Shown: positions 8,413-17,469 of the stretch, one piece after another
Layout of the letters: every line of letters starts with the position of its first letter
Numbering within the stretch: position 1 is the first letter of the stretch
Source of the DNA: JAMXLO01 sp035569235
Lineage (GTDB): Bacteria > Pseudomonadota > Alphaproteobacteria > Acetobacterales > Acetobacteraceae
Length of the DNA stretch: 47,611 nt
Assembly: GCA_035569235.1 (NCBI GenBank)
Contig: DATMND010000079.1
Span: 1-47,611 of the forward strand
Direction: 5' to 3'
Made by a program: the position numbers and the translations under genes
The notes under the pieces: model-generated
Told to the model about the DNA's origin: nothing
The model's input: only the letters and a program-made list of their open reading frames with translations
The model's database searches: none

Positions 8413-10056
8413 ATGATGGACAGGCAGACCACGGATCACCCGTTCGAGACCGGACTGGATCGCTCGCCGGCAAACTTTGTTCCGCTTTCGCCGGTCAGTT
8501 TCCTGCGGCGCGGCGTGGCCGCGTTCCGCGACAAGATCGCGGTGATCGACGGCGAACGGCGCTTCACCTACGGCGAACTGTACGAGCGCTGCGTCCGCCT
8601 GGCCTCGGCGCTTGCCGATCGCGGCGTGCAGCGTCTTGACACGGTCGCAATCCTTGCGTCGAACATCCCCGCGATGATCGAGGCGCATTTTGCCGTGCCC
8701 ATGCTCGGCGCCGTGCTCAATCCACTGAACACCCGGCTGGACGCGGCGTCGATCGCGTTCTCGCTCAATCACGGCCGCGCCAAGGTGCTGATCGCGGATC
8801 GCGAGTTCGCCTCGCTGGTCGCGGTCGCGCGCGTGCAGCTTGACCACGATGTGTGCGTGATCGACATCGAGAACCCGGGTGTGCCGGACGCGCCTGTCAT
8901 CGGTGAAACCACATATGAGGCTTTCCTGGCCGACGGCGATCCGACGTTTGAGTGGCGGGAGCCTGACGACGAGTGGCAATCGCTCTGTCTGCTCTACACG
9001 TCCGGCACGACCGGTGATCCGAAGGGCGCGGTCTACAGCCATCGCGGCGCCTACCTCTCGGCGCTCAGCAACGCGCTGATGTTCGGGCTGAGTTTCGACA
9101 GCGTGTATTTGTGGACTCTGCCGATGTTCCATTGCAGCGGCTGGTCGTACCCCTGGGCTGTGGTTGCGGTGGGAGGCACGCAGGTCTGCCTGCGGAAGGT
9201 CGATTCCGTGGCGATATTCCAGCTCATCGCGCAACATCGCGTCACCCATCTCTGCGGCGCGCCGATCGTTCTCAACATGCTCGCACAGACGCCTGCAGTG
9301 CAGCGTGCCGCGTTCACCCACGTCGTGAACTGCGCAACCGGTGGGGCGGCGCCACCATCCTCGATCCTGCGCGCGATGGAGGAGATCGGATTTCGCGTCA
9401 CCCATCTGTATGGCGCGACCGAGACCTATGGTCCCGCGCTGTCGTGCGTGGCGCAGCCGGAGTGGAACGATCTGCCGGTAGAACAACGCTATGCCAACAT
9501 GGCGCGTCAGGGAGTCGGTTATCCGACCGTCGCGGGACTGATGGTCGCCGATCCAAATACGATGACTCCGGTTGCGCAGGACGGTGTGACGATGGGCGAG
9601 CTGATGATGCGGGGCAACACCGTGATGAAGGGCTACCTCGCGAACCCCGAGGCGACGGGCAAAACGCTGGTCGGAGATTGGTATCTGTCAGGCGACCTGG
9701 CGGTGTGGCACCCCGACGGTTACATCGAGATCAAGGACCGCTCGAAGGACATCATCATCTCCGGCGGGGAGAACATCTCCAGCCTGGAAGTCGAGGAGGT
9801 GCTGTCGCAGCACCCCGCCGTGCTGTTGGCGGCTGTCGTGGCCCGGCCGGACCCCACCTGGGGCGAAACACCCTGTGCATTTTTGGAACTGAAGTTGGAT
9901 GTCGATGCGGTGGACGAGGCCGAGATCATTCGGTTCTGCCGGGAGCGGCTGGCACGATTCAAGGTGCCCAAGCGGGTGATCTTTGGTGATTTGCCAAAGA
10001 CCTCCACCGGAAAGATCCAAAAGTTCGCGCTGCGCGACCAGGCCAGGGAGTCTTGA
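8413..10056 (+). CDS. Acyl-CoA synthetase (AMP-forming)
   Basis: A 547-aa ANL-superfamily ligase. The phosphate loop is YTSGTTGDPKG, the adenine motif YGATETYG, the hinge region YLSGDLAVWHPDGYIEIKDR, then SGGENISS, with catalytic Lys in PKTSTGKIQK near the C-terminus. The acid is first adenylated and then transferred to CoA. Overall layout resembles medium-chain or methylmercaptopropionate-type ligases (DmdB-like), so the exact acid is uncertain. It closes the pca-like operon and could activate a side-chain aromatic acid or a ring-cleavage product. A type B palindrome follows immediately and may serve as terminator. Confidence 0.9.
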   Translation: MMDRQTTDHPFETGLDRSPANFVPLSPVSFLRRGVAAFRDKIAVIDGERRFTYGELYERCVRLASALADRGVQRLDTVAILASNIPAMIEAHFAVPMLGAVLNPLNTRLDAASIAFSLNHGRAKVLIADREFASLVAVARVQLDHDVCVIDIENPGVPDAPVIGETTYEAFLADGDPTFEWREPDDEWQSLCLLYTSGTTGDPKGAVYSHRGAYLSALSNALMFGLSFDSVYLWTLPMFHCSGWSYPWAVVAVGGTQVCLRKVDSVAIFQLIAQHRVTHLCGAPIVLNMLAQTPAVQRAAFTHVVNCATGGAAPPSSILRAMEEIGFRVTHLYGATETYGPALSCVAQPEWNDLPVEQRYANMARQGVGYPTVAGLMVADPNTMTPVAQDGVTMGELMMRGNTVMKGYLANPEATGKTLVGDWYLSGDLAVWHPDGYIEIKDRSKDIIISGGENISSLEVEEVLSQHPAVLLAAVVARPDPTWGETPCAFLELKLDVDAVDEAEIIRFCRERLARFKVPKRVIFGDLPKTSTGKIQKFALRDQARES

Positions 10057-10067
10057 CGGACGTTCCT

Positions 10068-10157
10068 CGTCATGGCGGAGCTTGGCCCCGCCATCCACGT
10101 CTTCTGCACGGCTCAGCCAAGAAAGACGTGGATGGTCGGCCTTCGCCGACCATGACG
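10068..10157. repeat. Dispersed palindrome, type B, copy 1
   Basis: A 90-bp imperfect palindrome starting CGTCATGGCGGAGCTTGG and ending GCCGACCATGACG. Its internal arms are ATCCACGTCTT and AAGACGTGGAT. Related copies lie at 19409, 19582 (split by an IS), 42062 and 47533. It sits between two convergent operons and could work as a bidirectional terminator. Confidence 0.8.
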
Positions 10158-10197
10158 ATGTTGTGGACGGGTAATTCTCAGGGACGATTTGTATAGA

Positions 10198-11034
10198 TCA
10201 CCCCTTCACGGCGGCCGCGGTCAGGCCCTTGATGAAGTAGCGCTGGAAGAACACGAACAGGCATGCGATCGGGATCGTCGCGACGGTCGACGCCGCCATC
10301 GCCGCTCCCCACATTGGTTGCCGCTGATACGGCTGGCTGTAGTTGGTCAGCCCCACCGCCAGCACGTTCAGCTCGCGGTCCTGCACGATCACCAGCGGCC
10401 AGAGAAATGCGCCCCACGCCCAGATGAAGACGATGATGGCGAGGCTGGCCAGCGCGGGCACCAGCAGCGGCATGACGATGCGCAGGAAGATGTGGAACTC
10501 ACCGGCGCCATCGACGCGAGCCGCTTCCAGCAGTTCATCCGGCAGTTCCGCGGCATATTGGCGCATCATGAACACGCCGAACGCGTTCATCATGCCGGGA
10601 ATGATGAGGCCGGCGTAGCTATTCTCCCAACCGAACGCCTTGATCTCGATGAACAGCGGCACGACCAGGACCTGGAACGGGATCATCATCGTCGAGATGA
10701 CGAAGAAAAACAGGAACGTGTGACCCGGAAAGCGGTACTTGGCAAAGCCGAAGCCGGCGAGCGCGCCGAAGAACACGGTGACGCCGACATGCACGAGCGA
10801 ATAGACGGTGCTGTTGAAGAAGTAGCGCCACAGCGGCGCGAAGTCGGCGGCCTCGCGGAAGCGGGCGAACCACTGGAAGTCGTGCGGCAGCCAATGGATC
10901 GGGATTGCCTGGATCTCGCCTTCCGCCTTGAACGCCGAGGTCACCATGAACCAGATCGGAAAGGCGAAGAGCGCTGCCACGGCGAGCGCTATCAGGAAGA
11001 GCGCCGGTCCTGCGCTAATGCGGCGAAGATTCAT
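10198..11034 (-). CDS. ABC sugar transporter permease (MalG/UgpE type)
   Basis: A 278-aa inner-membrane protein with six predicted membrane spans. The ABC-permease EAA loop EAARVDGAGEFHIFLRIVMP, the site of contact with the ATPase, is intact. It belongs to the carbohydrate uptake (CUT1) family and pairs with the permease one base upstream. No ATP-binding subunit gene is in this operon, so a shared ATPase encoded elsewhere is needed. It is the last gene of an eight-gene minus-strand operon. Confidence 0.92.
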   Translation of the reverse strand: MNLRRISAGPALFLIALAVAALFAFPIWFMVTSAFKAEGEIQAIPIHWLPHDFQWFARFREAADFAPLWRYFFNSTVYSLVHVGVTVFFGALAGFGFAKYRFPGHTFLFFFVISTMMIPFQVLVVPLFIEIKAFGWENSYAGLIIPGMMNAFGVFMMRQYAAELPDELLEAARVDGAGEFHIFLRIVMPLLVPALASLAIIVFIWAWGAFLWPLVIVQDRELNVLAVGLTNYSQPYQRQPMWGAAMAASTVATIPIACLFVFFQRYFIKGLTAAAVKG

Positions 11035-11035
11035 G

Positions 11036-11920
11036 TCAGGTCGCGCGCCGGTTGAACCGGAGCTGCGCGGCTGTCACCGCCAGGATGATCGCGAACATCA
11101 CCACCGACACCGCTGCCGCATCGCCCATGCGGAAATACTGGAAGCCGTATTTCAAAACCAGCAGTCCGAGCACCAGGGTCGAGTTCGCCGGTCCGCCGGG
11201 ATCGGGGCTCAGCACGTATTGCAGTGTGAAGGTCTGGAACGCGTTGATGGTGCTGAGCGCCGCAACCAGCACGGCCGTGCCGCGCAATTGCGGCAGCTCG
11301 ATATGCCAGAAGGTGCGCACCGCGTTGGCGCCGTCGATATGCGCCGCCTCGCGCAGCTCGGGCGAGATGCCGGCCAGCCCGGCAAGCCAGATCATCATGA
11401 AAAATGGAATCACCGCCCAATCGTGCACGACGATCATCGACAACGGCGCGAGCACGGTGTCAGCCAGCCAGCGGATTTCCGAAATGCCACGGAACGAGCC
11501 GACCAGCCAGGTCATAATGCCGTTCGGATGCAGCAGCATGCGCCAGACCACCGCGATCACCACGACGGGCGGCAACACCGGCAGGAAGAAGGTTGCCTTG
11601 AGGATGTCACGGCCGCGGAAGGCCTGATCGAACACGAGCGCCGCGAGCAGGGAGGCGAACCAGACCGGAACCGTGCTGCCGGCGACGAACACGAGCGTGT
11701 TGTCGAGCGCGGTGAGGAATAGGCGATCGGTGAAGAGATTGCGGAAGTTTTCGAGCCCGACCCATTCCGGTGGGCTGAGCAGGTCATAGTCGGTCAGGCT
11801 CAGATAAAATCCGAACATGACCGGAAAAACGCTGAACAGCGCGAAGAACGCGACCACCGGCAGGACAAAGACGAGCCCCCACCATTTGCGGTTGATCGGG
11901 CGGGGGCGTATTCCGAACAT
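11036..11920 (-). CDS. ABC sugar transporter permease (MalF/UgpA type)
   Basis: Partner permease of a CUT1-type sugar importer: 294 aa, multiple spans, and EAA loop REAAHIDGANAVRTFWHIELP. The start at 11920 (MFGIRPRP) follows AGGAGG very closely (two-base gap). A further in-frame ATG at 11959 would overlap the binding-protein gene and is less likely. It ends one base before the next permease, so the two are co-translated. The transported sugar is unknown; the neighbouring dehydrogenase suggests a sugar or sugar acid. Confidence 0.9.
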   Translation of the reverse strand: MFGIRPRPINRKWWGLVFVLPVVAFFALFSVFPVMFGFYLSLTDYDLLSPPEWVGLENFRNLFTDRLFLTALDNTLVFVAGSTVPVWFASLLAALVFDQAFRGRDILKATFFLPVLPPVVVIAVVWRMLLHPNGIMTWLVGSFRGISEIRWLADTVLAPLSMIVVHDWAVIPFFMMIWLAGLAGISPELREAAHIDGANAVRTFWHIELPQLRGTAVLVAALSTINAFQTFTLQYVLSPDPGGPANSTLVLGLLVLKYGFQYFRMGDAAAVSVVMFAIILAVTAAQLRFNRRAT

Positions 11921-11930
11921 CGCCTCCTGG

Positions 11931-13247
11931 CTACTTCGCCATCGCCTCGGCGCGCGCACGCTCGCGCCGCAGAATGGCGTTCATGTCGTCGTTCATCGCT
12001 GGGAGCACGTCCGCTACCGGCTCGCCGCCCTGGACCATGCGATCACGGCCACGCAAGATCGTGTCCGCCACCTGGTCGTAGCCGACGACACGCGGCGAGA
12101 ATTTTGCCTTCTTGAGCTCTTCGATGAAGACGGCACTGGTCGGGTCGGCCTTGTAGGACGGCAGGTCCATCACCTCCTTGCGGGGCACGAACAGGCCTGC
12201 GCCGGTGAACAGATCGGTCGCATGGTCAACATAGGAGCGCGCCAGCTTCCAGGCAGCTTTCTGCGTGACCGCGGGAGAGCGCGCATTCACCATCATGCAG
12301 AAAGCATAGGCGTCGAAGCCGTTGTCCGAGACGGCGTCGGCGAAGCGCGGCGCCGGCTTCACGGTGTAATCGATTTTGGCATCCTTCATCTGGGGAACAC
12401 CCCAGATCCCGAAGCTGCATTCCATCGCAAGCCTGCCCGCGAGGAAGTCCGTGCGCGAGTCGGTGTATTGCGGGCCGCCGAGCCGGCGCCTGTTGGCCCA
12501 GTCGGCCCAATACTGCATCACCCGCCGTCCAGCCGATGTATCCAGTGTCGCCTTGTAGCTCGCCTCATCCACGATGTTGCCGCCCAGCTGATGCAGCATC
12601 GTGCTCGAGGTCATCCAGACGGCATTGCGGTTGGACCAGTTGAAGTCGAAGCCACGGCGAAGCGGCACGCCGTTCGCGTCGCGTTGTGTTAGTTTCTCGG
12701 CAATCGCCGGCAGGGCTTCCCATGTGGTGGGGAAGTCGTGGCCGGGATCCAGCCCGGCTTCCTTCCAGATCTTGTTGTTGGCGTAGCAGGCCCAGTTGCT
12801 GACCTCGGTCGGGATCCCGTAGAGCCGGCCGGCGAAGCGTGCCCCATCGAACCCGTTCAGGTACTGGCTGGTGAGCGCAGCCTCATCGGCGTACCCCATG
12901 GCGGCGAAGTCGACCGGGGCGATGACGCGGGCGTTGTAGTACTGCGCGACCAACCCAGAGAACTGGTTGAACAGGTCCGGACCGGCGCCCGAGGCAAACG
13001 CGGTCAGCAGCTTGGTGCCATACTCCGCGACCGGAATTACCTCGTACTGGATCTTGACGTCGGGATTGGCCTGTTCGAACGCGGCGATGATCGATTTGTC
13101 GATGGCGATGCGCGGCGGGTGCTCGTGCATCCACATCTTGACGATGACCTGTTCGGCGATGGCGCGATTGACGCCGACGATGACACAGACAGCCATCGCG
13201 ATACACAGCAGTAGCCGTCCTCGTGTTGCCTTGACTGTCCGCATCAT
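11931..13247 (-). CDS. ABC sugar transporter substrate-binding protein
   Basis: A 438-aa periplasmic binding protein of the UgpB/MalE-like cluster. An N-terminal signal peptide (basic RGR then a hydrophobic stretch ending in AIAEQ) precedes the mature domain. Typical landmarks are AFEQANPDVKIQYE, GAGPDLFNQFSG and SFGIWGVPQM. It captures the sugar for the two downstream permeases. The gene starts 31 bases after the GMC dehydrogenase gene, tying uptake to periplasmic oxidation. The ligand cannot be deduced. Confidence 0.9.
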   Translation of the reverse strand: MMRTVKATRGRLLLCIAMAVCVIVGVNRAIAEQVIVKMWMHEHPPRIAIDKSIIAAFEQANPDVKIQYEVIPVAEYGTKLLTAFASGAGPDLFNQFSGLVAQYYNARVIAPVDFAAMGYADEAALTSQYLNGFDGARFAGRLYGIPTEVSNWACYANNKIWKEAGLDPGHDFPTTWEALPAIAEKLTQRDANGVPLRRGFDFNWSNRNAVWMTSSTMLHQLGGNIVDEASYKATLDTSAGRRVMQYWADWANRRRLGGPQYTDSRTDFLAGRLAMECSFGIWGVPQMKDAKIDYTVKPAPRFADAVSDNGFDAYAFCMMVNARSPAVTQKAAWKLARSYVDHATDLFTGAGLFVPRKEVMDLPSYKADPTSAVFIEELKKAKFSPRVVGYDQVADTILRGRDRMVQGGEPVADVLPAMNDDMNAILRRERARAEAMAK

Positions 13248-13278
13248 CGTTCCCCCGGAGTGGTATGCGACGCCTCGG

Positions 13279-14847
13279 TTAGATTTCCTTCCGACTCATC
13301 ATCCCAGCCATCGCATCGGCCTGCCGTATCGCCAGTGCGACGATGGTCAACGTCGGGTTGCACGCCGCACCACTGGTGAACTGGCTGCCATCCGAGACGA
13401 ACAGGTTCTTGACATCGTGCGTCTGCCCCCACTTGTTCACCACGCCATCGCGCGCATTCGCGCTCATCCGGTTGGTGCCGAGGTTGTGGGTGCTCGGATA
13501 GGGGGGCGTGGGAAATGTTCGCACCGCCCCGACCGCCTCGTAGATCGCGGCACCCTGCCGGTAGGCATGGTTGCGCATCTTTTCGTCGTTCTCGTGGTCG
13601 TCGAAATGCACACTCGCCACTGGCATGCCGTTGGCGTCCTTCACCTTCGGATCAAGTGTTACCCGATTTTGCTCGCGAGACATGTCCTCGCCCACGATCC
13701 AAAGGCCCGCCATGTTCGGATAGTCGTCGAGCGCGCTGGTGAAGCTGCGACCCCAGGCGCCCGGATTGAGGAACGCGGCCGTGAACGGCAACCCGAGCGA
13801 TAGCGTCTCCAGCTCATAGCCACCGACGAAGCCGCGTTTCGGATCGTTGCGGGCCTCGTCACGCACGATGCCCGCCATTGTGGTACCGCGATACATGTGC
13901 ACGGGCTTGTCAAACACCGCGTACACGCTGCCGGTTGTGTGACGCATATAGTTGCGCCCCACCTGTCCCGAGCTGTTCGCCAGACCCTGGGGGAACATGG
14001 CCGACGTGCTGTTCAGCAGCAGGCGCGGACTCTCCAGCGAATTGCCCGCCACTGCCACCGCGCGCGCCTTCTGGCTCTGCTGCTTCCCGTCGGCATCGAC
14101 GTAGACAACGCCCGTGACCTTACCCTGTGCGTTGTGCTCGATTTGCAGTGCCATCGCATTCGGCCGCACCTCGAGATTGCCGGTCGCCTCGCCCTTGGGA
14201 ATCTCGGTATACAGCGTTGACCACTTGCCGCCGGACTTGCAGCCCTGGAAGCAGAAGCCGATCTGCTGGCACGCGCCGCGGCCATCCCGCGGCTGGCTGT
14301 TGATCGACATGTTGCCGGTGTGCACTTCCTTGTAGCCGAGCTTGCGCGCTCCGGCTTCCAGTACTTTGTAGTTGTTGTTGCCTGGCAGCCGTGGGATTCC
14401 ATTGGTCCCCGTCGTGCCCATCTTGTCCTCGGCCTTTGCGTACCAGGGTTCCATCTCGGCAAGCGTGATCGGCCAGTCGAGCAGGCTTGCGCCGGCAAGG
14501 CTGCCGTAGGTGCTGCGCGCCTTGAACTCGTACTCCTGGAAGCGCAGCGAAGCGCCCGCCCAGTGCACGGTTGAGCCGCCGACCGACTTGACGATCCACG
14601 CCGGCAGGTTGGGAAAATCGTGAGCTACGCGCCAGGAACCCGACGTGGTGCGCATGTCCTTCCAGGCGAGCTGGGTAAAACTCGCCCATTCATCGTTGAT
14701 GAAGTCTGGAATCTCATGGCGTCCGCCCGCTTCGAGGATCACCACCTTGATGCCCTTCTGCGCAAGCTCGTTGCCGAGTGTACCGCCGCCTGCTCCGGAG
14801 CCAACGATGCAGACCACGCTGTCGTCGTTCAGATCGAATGTTGCCAT
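13279..14847 (-). CDS. GMC-family FAD dehydrogenase, large subunit
   Basis: A 522-aa glucose-methanol-choline oxidoreductase resembling the large subunit of membrane gluconate/sorbitol-type dehydrogenases. The dinucleotide fold GSGAGGG is at 16-22. KSVGGSTVHWAG is the second family signature. The C-terminal active-site pair is His in STHNLGTNRM and Asn in AACNPTL. It should oxidise a sugar or sugar acid and pass electrons to a cytochrome. It carries no signal peptide, as expected if exported with its Tat-bearing small subunit encoded 11 bases upstream. The CQQIGFCFQGC segment holds three cysteines, as in related dehydrogenases that bind an Fe-S cluster. Confidence 0.9.
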   Translation of the reverse strand: MATFDLNDDSVVCIVGSGAGGGTLGNELAQKGIKVVILEAGGRHEIPDFINDEWASFTQLAWKDMRTTSGSWRVAHDFPNLPAWIVKSVGGSTVHWAGASLRFQEYEFKARSTYGSLAGASLLDWPITLAEMEPWYAKAEDKMGTTGTNGIPRLPGNNNYKVLEAGARKLGYKEVHTGNMSINSQPRDGRGACQQIGFCFQGCKSGGKWSTLYTEIPKGEATGNLEVRPNAMALQIEHNAQGKVTGVVYVDADGKQQSQKARAVAVAGNSLESPRLLLNSTSAMFPQGLANSSGQVGRNYMRHTTGSVYAVFDKPVHMYRGTTMAGIVRDEARNDPKRGFVGGYELETLSLGLPFTAAFLNPGAWGRSFTSALDDYPNMAGLWIVGEDMSREQNRVTLDPKVKDANGMPVASVHFDDHENDEKMRNHAYRQGAAIYEAVGAVRTFPTPPYPSTHNLGTNRMSANARDGVVNKWGQTHDVKNLFVSDGSQFTSGAACNPTLTIVALAIRQADAMAGMMSRKEI

Positions 14848-14858
14848 TGTCGCCTCCC

Positions 14859-15410
14859 CTACGCCTGCGGCAGCCAGTCGATGTCGTTGAAGCCGCGGTT
14901 GATGTAACCGCCCTTGTCAGCAGAGGCACCCTCGTAGCCGAACTTCGGCCATATCTCCTTGTTGTTGTACAGGCTGACCAGTAGGTCGCCGCGCATCTTC
15001 TGGAACAGCGCGCCGTGCTCGACACCCTTCAGCAGCGCAACGCGGTCGTCTTCCCACGCCACCACCAGATAGGTGCTTTTGTGGTGCTGCTGCGCGGCGG
15101 CATCGAGTTGCGCCACACCCTCCTCGACCATCTTCTGGACTGCGGCGTCCTGCCCGGCCTTCGCGTCGTACCCCGCCACAGCCTGCACGTAATAGACATC
15201 GGCCAGCCGATCATGCGGGTAGATATCACGAGCCATCAGAACCAACGTGGCCATGGTGTGCGGCTTCAGGTTCTTGGCTTCCTGCGCCCACACCGCCTCC
15301 GGGCCGATGCTGACGCCGGCGGCCGCCACGGCCGCAGCGGGAACCGCGGTCGCGCTGCCGCGCAGGAACACGCGGCGGCTGACCTTGGTGCGCCTGTCCA
15401 CTTGCCTCAT
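14859..15410 (-). CDS. Gluconate 2-dehydrogenase subunit 3 family protein (Tat-exported)
   Basis: A 183-aa small subunit. A twin-arginine signal SRRVFLRG is followed by a hydrophobic stretch rich in Ala and Val and a cleavage-like VWAQ. The mature part (MARDIYPHDRLADVYY and a C-terminal RGFNDIDWLP) matches the small, cofactor-free subunit of GMC dehydrogenases. It chaperones the folded FAD subunit through the Tat system to the periplasm. The next gene, the GMC subunit, starts 11 bases later. Confidence 0.88.
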   Translation of the reverse strand: MRQVDRRTKVSRRVFLRGSATAVPAAAVAAAGVSIGPEAVWAQEAKNLKPHTMATLVLMARDIYPHDRLADVYYVQAVAGYDAKAGQDAAVQKMVEEGVAQLDAAAQQHHKSTYLVVAWEDDRVALLKGVEHGALFQKMRGDLLVSLYNNKEIWPKFGYEGASADKGGYINRGFNDIDWLPQA

Positions 15411-15446
15411 GTTCGTCTCTCCCCTTGTTGTTTGGATTATTGCCGC

Positions 15447-15842
15447 TCAGCGATAGCGACCGTGACGCTGCAAGACCTCGATCCGGTAGCCGTCCGGGTC
15501 CTGCAGGAAGAAGAATTTCGCCATCAGGCTGCCGTCCCGATGGAATTCGCGGATCGGCGTCGGCGCCAGCCCTTCGGCCGTGACGCGGGCATGTTCCGCG
15601 ACAAGGTCCTCCACCGCGAATGCGATGTGGCCGTAAGCGTCGCCCAGCGCATACGGATCGGATCGGCCGTGATTGATCGTCAGCTCCAGTTCGAACTCGC
15701 CGGTATCGCCCAACAAATAGACGAGGGTGAAGCTGTCGAACGCGAACCGGTCGGCGACCCGCATTGCGAGAGCGCGCCGGTAGAAATCCACCGAGCGCGT
15801 CTCGTCCAGTACGCGGATCATGCTATGGATCGGCTTTGGCAT
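15447..15842 (-). CDS. gloA: Lactoylglutathione lyase (glyoxalase I)
   Basis: A 131-aa VOC-superfamily enzyme converting the methylglyoxal-glutathione adduct to S-lactoylglutathione. All four metal ligands are visible: His6, Glu53 (ELELT), His72 (YGHIAF) and Glu122 (YRIEVLQ). The motif FLQDPDGYRIE is typical. The start at 15842 overlaps the TGA of the cytochrome gene (TGATG), so the long upstream extension is spurious. Its presence in a sugar-oxidation operon suggests detoxification of reactive aldehydes, or recruitment to another glyoxalase-type reaction. Confidence 0.88.
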   Translation of the reverse strand: MPKPIHSMIRVLDETRSVDFYRRALAMRVADRFAFDSFTLVYLLGDTGEFELELTINHGRSDPYALGDAYGHIAFAVEDLVAEHARVTAEGLAPTPIREFHRDGSLMAKFFFLQDPDGYRIEVLQRHGRYR

Positions 15843-16231
15843 CAGTGTTGATCCTTCAGCCAAGTTATGATGCTGCGTCGAATCGCCGGGTCGTCCTGAT
15901 GGTACAGCATGACAGCGCCAGGGATCAGCCGCTGCGGACCGCCCAGCCAGGCATCGAGATGCGCATCGTCCCAGACGAACTCGGCTTGCGCGAACCCGTC
16001 CGAGTAGTGGAAGCCGGGCAGCGTGCCGGCCTTGCGCATGTAGACGCCCGCCAGATTTGGTCCCTGTCGCGGCTGGGCGCCGTGTTCCACCGTGTGACAC
16101 GTGCCGCATTGGGCGATGAACAAGCTTGCCCCGTCCTTTGGTGCCGGGTTCGGCAAGTCGAACGGCAACTGCGCCATTGCAGAAGTTCCCGTCAGCAGCA
16201 GCAGGAGCCCCACGATCCGCAGTCGCCTCAC
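15842..16231 (-). CDS. Periplasmic c-type cytochrome (single heme)
   Basis: A small exported cytochrome. The signal peptide is RRLR plus a leucine run ending SAMAQ. The heme motif CGTCH is at 42-46 and the probable axial Met108 lies in PGAVMLYH. It is the likely electron acceptor of the GMC dehydrogenase. A GTG at 16231 overlaps the stop of the upstream lactonase gene (GTGA). An alternative ATG at 16255 would overlap that gene by 28 bases and add eight residues, and either start keeps the signal peptide. About 129 aa. Confidence 0.88.
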   Translation of the reverse strand: MRRLRIVGLLLLLTGTSAMAQLPFDLPNPAPKDGASLFIAQCGTCHTVEHGAQPRQGPNLAGVYMRKAGTLPGFHYSDGFAQAEFVWDDAHLDAWLGGPQRLIPGAVMLYHQDDPAIRRSIITWLKDQH

Positions 16232-17469
16232 AGGGTCATGAATCCACTCCACCACTGCGTCAGACCGTTGGTCTCGATGTCGTAGAGCTGGCCAGGGCTC
16301 AGCCTGCCGCCGTCGTCGATGTGGAACGTGGACAAGGTCGCGGGCCGGGTGCGGATCGCGTCGCCGTCGCGGACGTCCAGCGCGGTAAGGTTCGCCACCA
16401 CCAGCATTCGCCCGCTCGGGTCGATCGAGAACGTGCGCGGATGGAAGCCGCGCGTGTCGGTTGACTGCACGAGTTTCGGCTCGCCGGTCGCCGGGTCGAT
16501 GCTGAACGCCGCGATCGTGTTCTCGCCCCCGGCGGCGACCTTTTTGCCCTGGACCTCGACCAGTCCGCTCGCCCGGTTGCCGAGATATACCGTCCGTCCG
16601 TTCGGGTGGACATGGATCGGACCGACCATCTGCTCCGGCCGCAGATTGCCAGGCTCAGTCAGCGTCGTGACGACATACACTGGCTGCGGCTCAAGATTGT
16701 CGCCGCGCAGGCGATAGACCTGAAGTTGGTTCTGCCGCTCCACCGAGACGAACATCAGCGGCGCGGTCGGATGAAAGTCCATGTGGCGCGGCCCGAAGCC
16801 GTAGCCGCCGCCGGGCGCGATCGAGGCGACATCGCTCACCTGCCCGTCCTTGAACGCCTTCACCTTCAGCGCGCCGGGGTCTTCCGGTTTGCCGCCCGCG
16901 GCGTTGTTGCCGCGCGTGACCAGGATCAGCGCCGCATTCGAGGGGAACGGACGGATCTGGTGCGCGAAGATGCCGCCGTCGATCTGCGCCTGCTGCTTCA
17001 CCTCGTCGCCGATCGAACCGTCCGGCGCGATGCGATGGACCGTCAGCGAGCTTGGGATGTTGTACGCCGTCAGCAGCCAGCCGCCGCTGCGATCGACCGA
17101 TAGGTTGATCGGCCTGGCGCGGATCGGCACCGGCTCGCCGAACGGCGTCAGCGCGCCGGTCGCCGGGTCGATGTGCCATGCCGTCAGGTGGTGCTTCCCA
17201 TCCGGCTGACCCATCGGCACGAAGTTGCTGGACGCCACGTAGAGAACGTGTTTCGCCGGGTGCTGCCACGCGTACTGGATCAGCGCCGGCAACGCCACGC
17301 TGCCCTGCCTGACGAGCGTTGCCGCGCCGATATCGGCATGCCAGCAGGTCAGCGTGGGTCCGACTGCATTATAAAACACGACCTGTGCGCGGATAGGCTG
17401 TGCGAAGGCCCTGGCGGGCGCGACGATCGCGCCTGCGATCAGAGCGGAGGCGGTCCGGCGGCCGAGCAT
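16228..17469 (-). CDS. Exported beta-propeller lactonase (YbhE/Pgl-like)
   Basis: A 413-aa seven-bladed propeller protein of the 6-phosphogluconolactonase-like family. Blade repeats recur as HIDPATGALTPFGEP, FSIDPATGEPKLVQS and FHPRTFSIDPSGRMLVVAN. The N-terminus RRTASALIAGAIVAPARAFAQ is a signal peptide with a twin-arginine pair. Located at the head of the operon, it may hydrolyse the lactone formed by the periplasmic GMC dehydrogenase. The family also contains non-enzymatic propellers, so lactonase activity is inferred. The operon promoter should lie in 17470-17716, shared with the divergent response regulator. Confidence 0.8.
   Translation of the reverse strand: MLGRRTASALIAGAIVAPARAFAQPIRAQVVFYNAVGPTLTCWHADIGAATLVRQGSVALPALIQYAWQHPAKHVLYVASSNFVPMGQPDGKHHLTAWHIDPATGALTPFGEPVPIRARPINLSVDRSGGWLLTAYNIPSSLTVHRIAPDGSIGDEVKQQAQIDGGIFAHQIRPFPSNAALILVTRGNNAAGGKPEDPGALKVKAFKDGQVSDVASIAPGGGYGFGPRHMDFHPTAPLMFVSVERQNQLQVYRLRGDNLEPQPVYVVTTLTEPGNLRPEQMVGPIHVHPNGRTVYLGNRASGLVEVQGKKVAAGGENTIAAFSIDPATGEPKLVQSTDTRGFHPRTFSIDPSGRMLVVANLTALDVRDGDAIRTRPATLSTFHIDDGGRLSPGQLYDIETNGLTQWWSGFMTL

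Noticed and set aside
7050..8432. Minus-strand frame of 460 codons
   Set aside because: Shadow of the lipocalin-like and SDR genes, passing through a palindrome.
15843..16109. Extended N-terminus of glyoxalase I
   Set aside because: It overlaps the cytochrome gene completely. The TGATG overlap at 15842 gives the family start.
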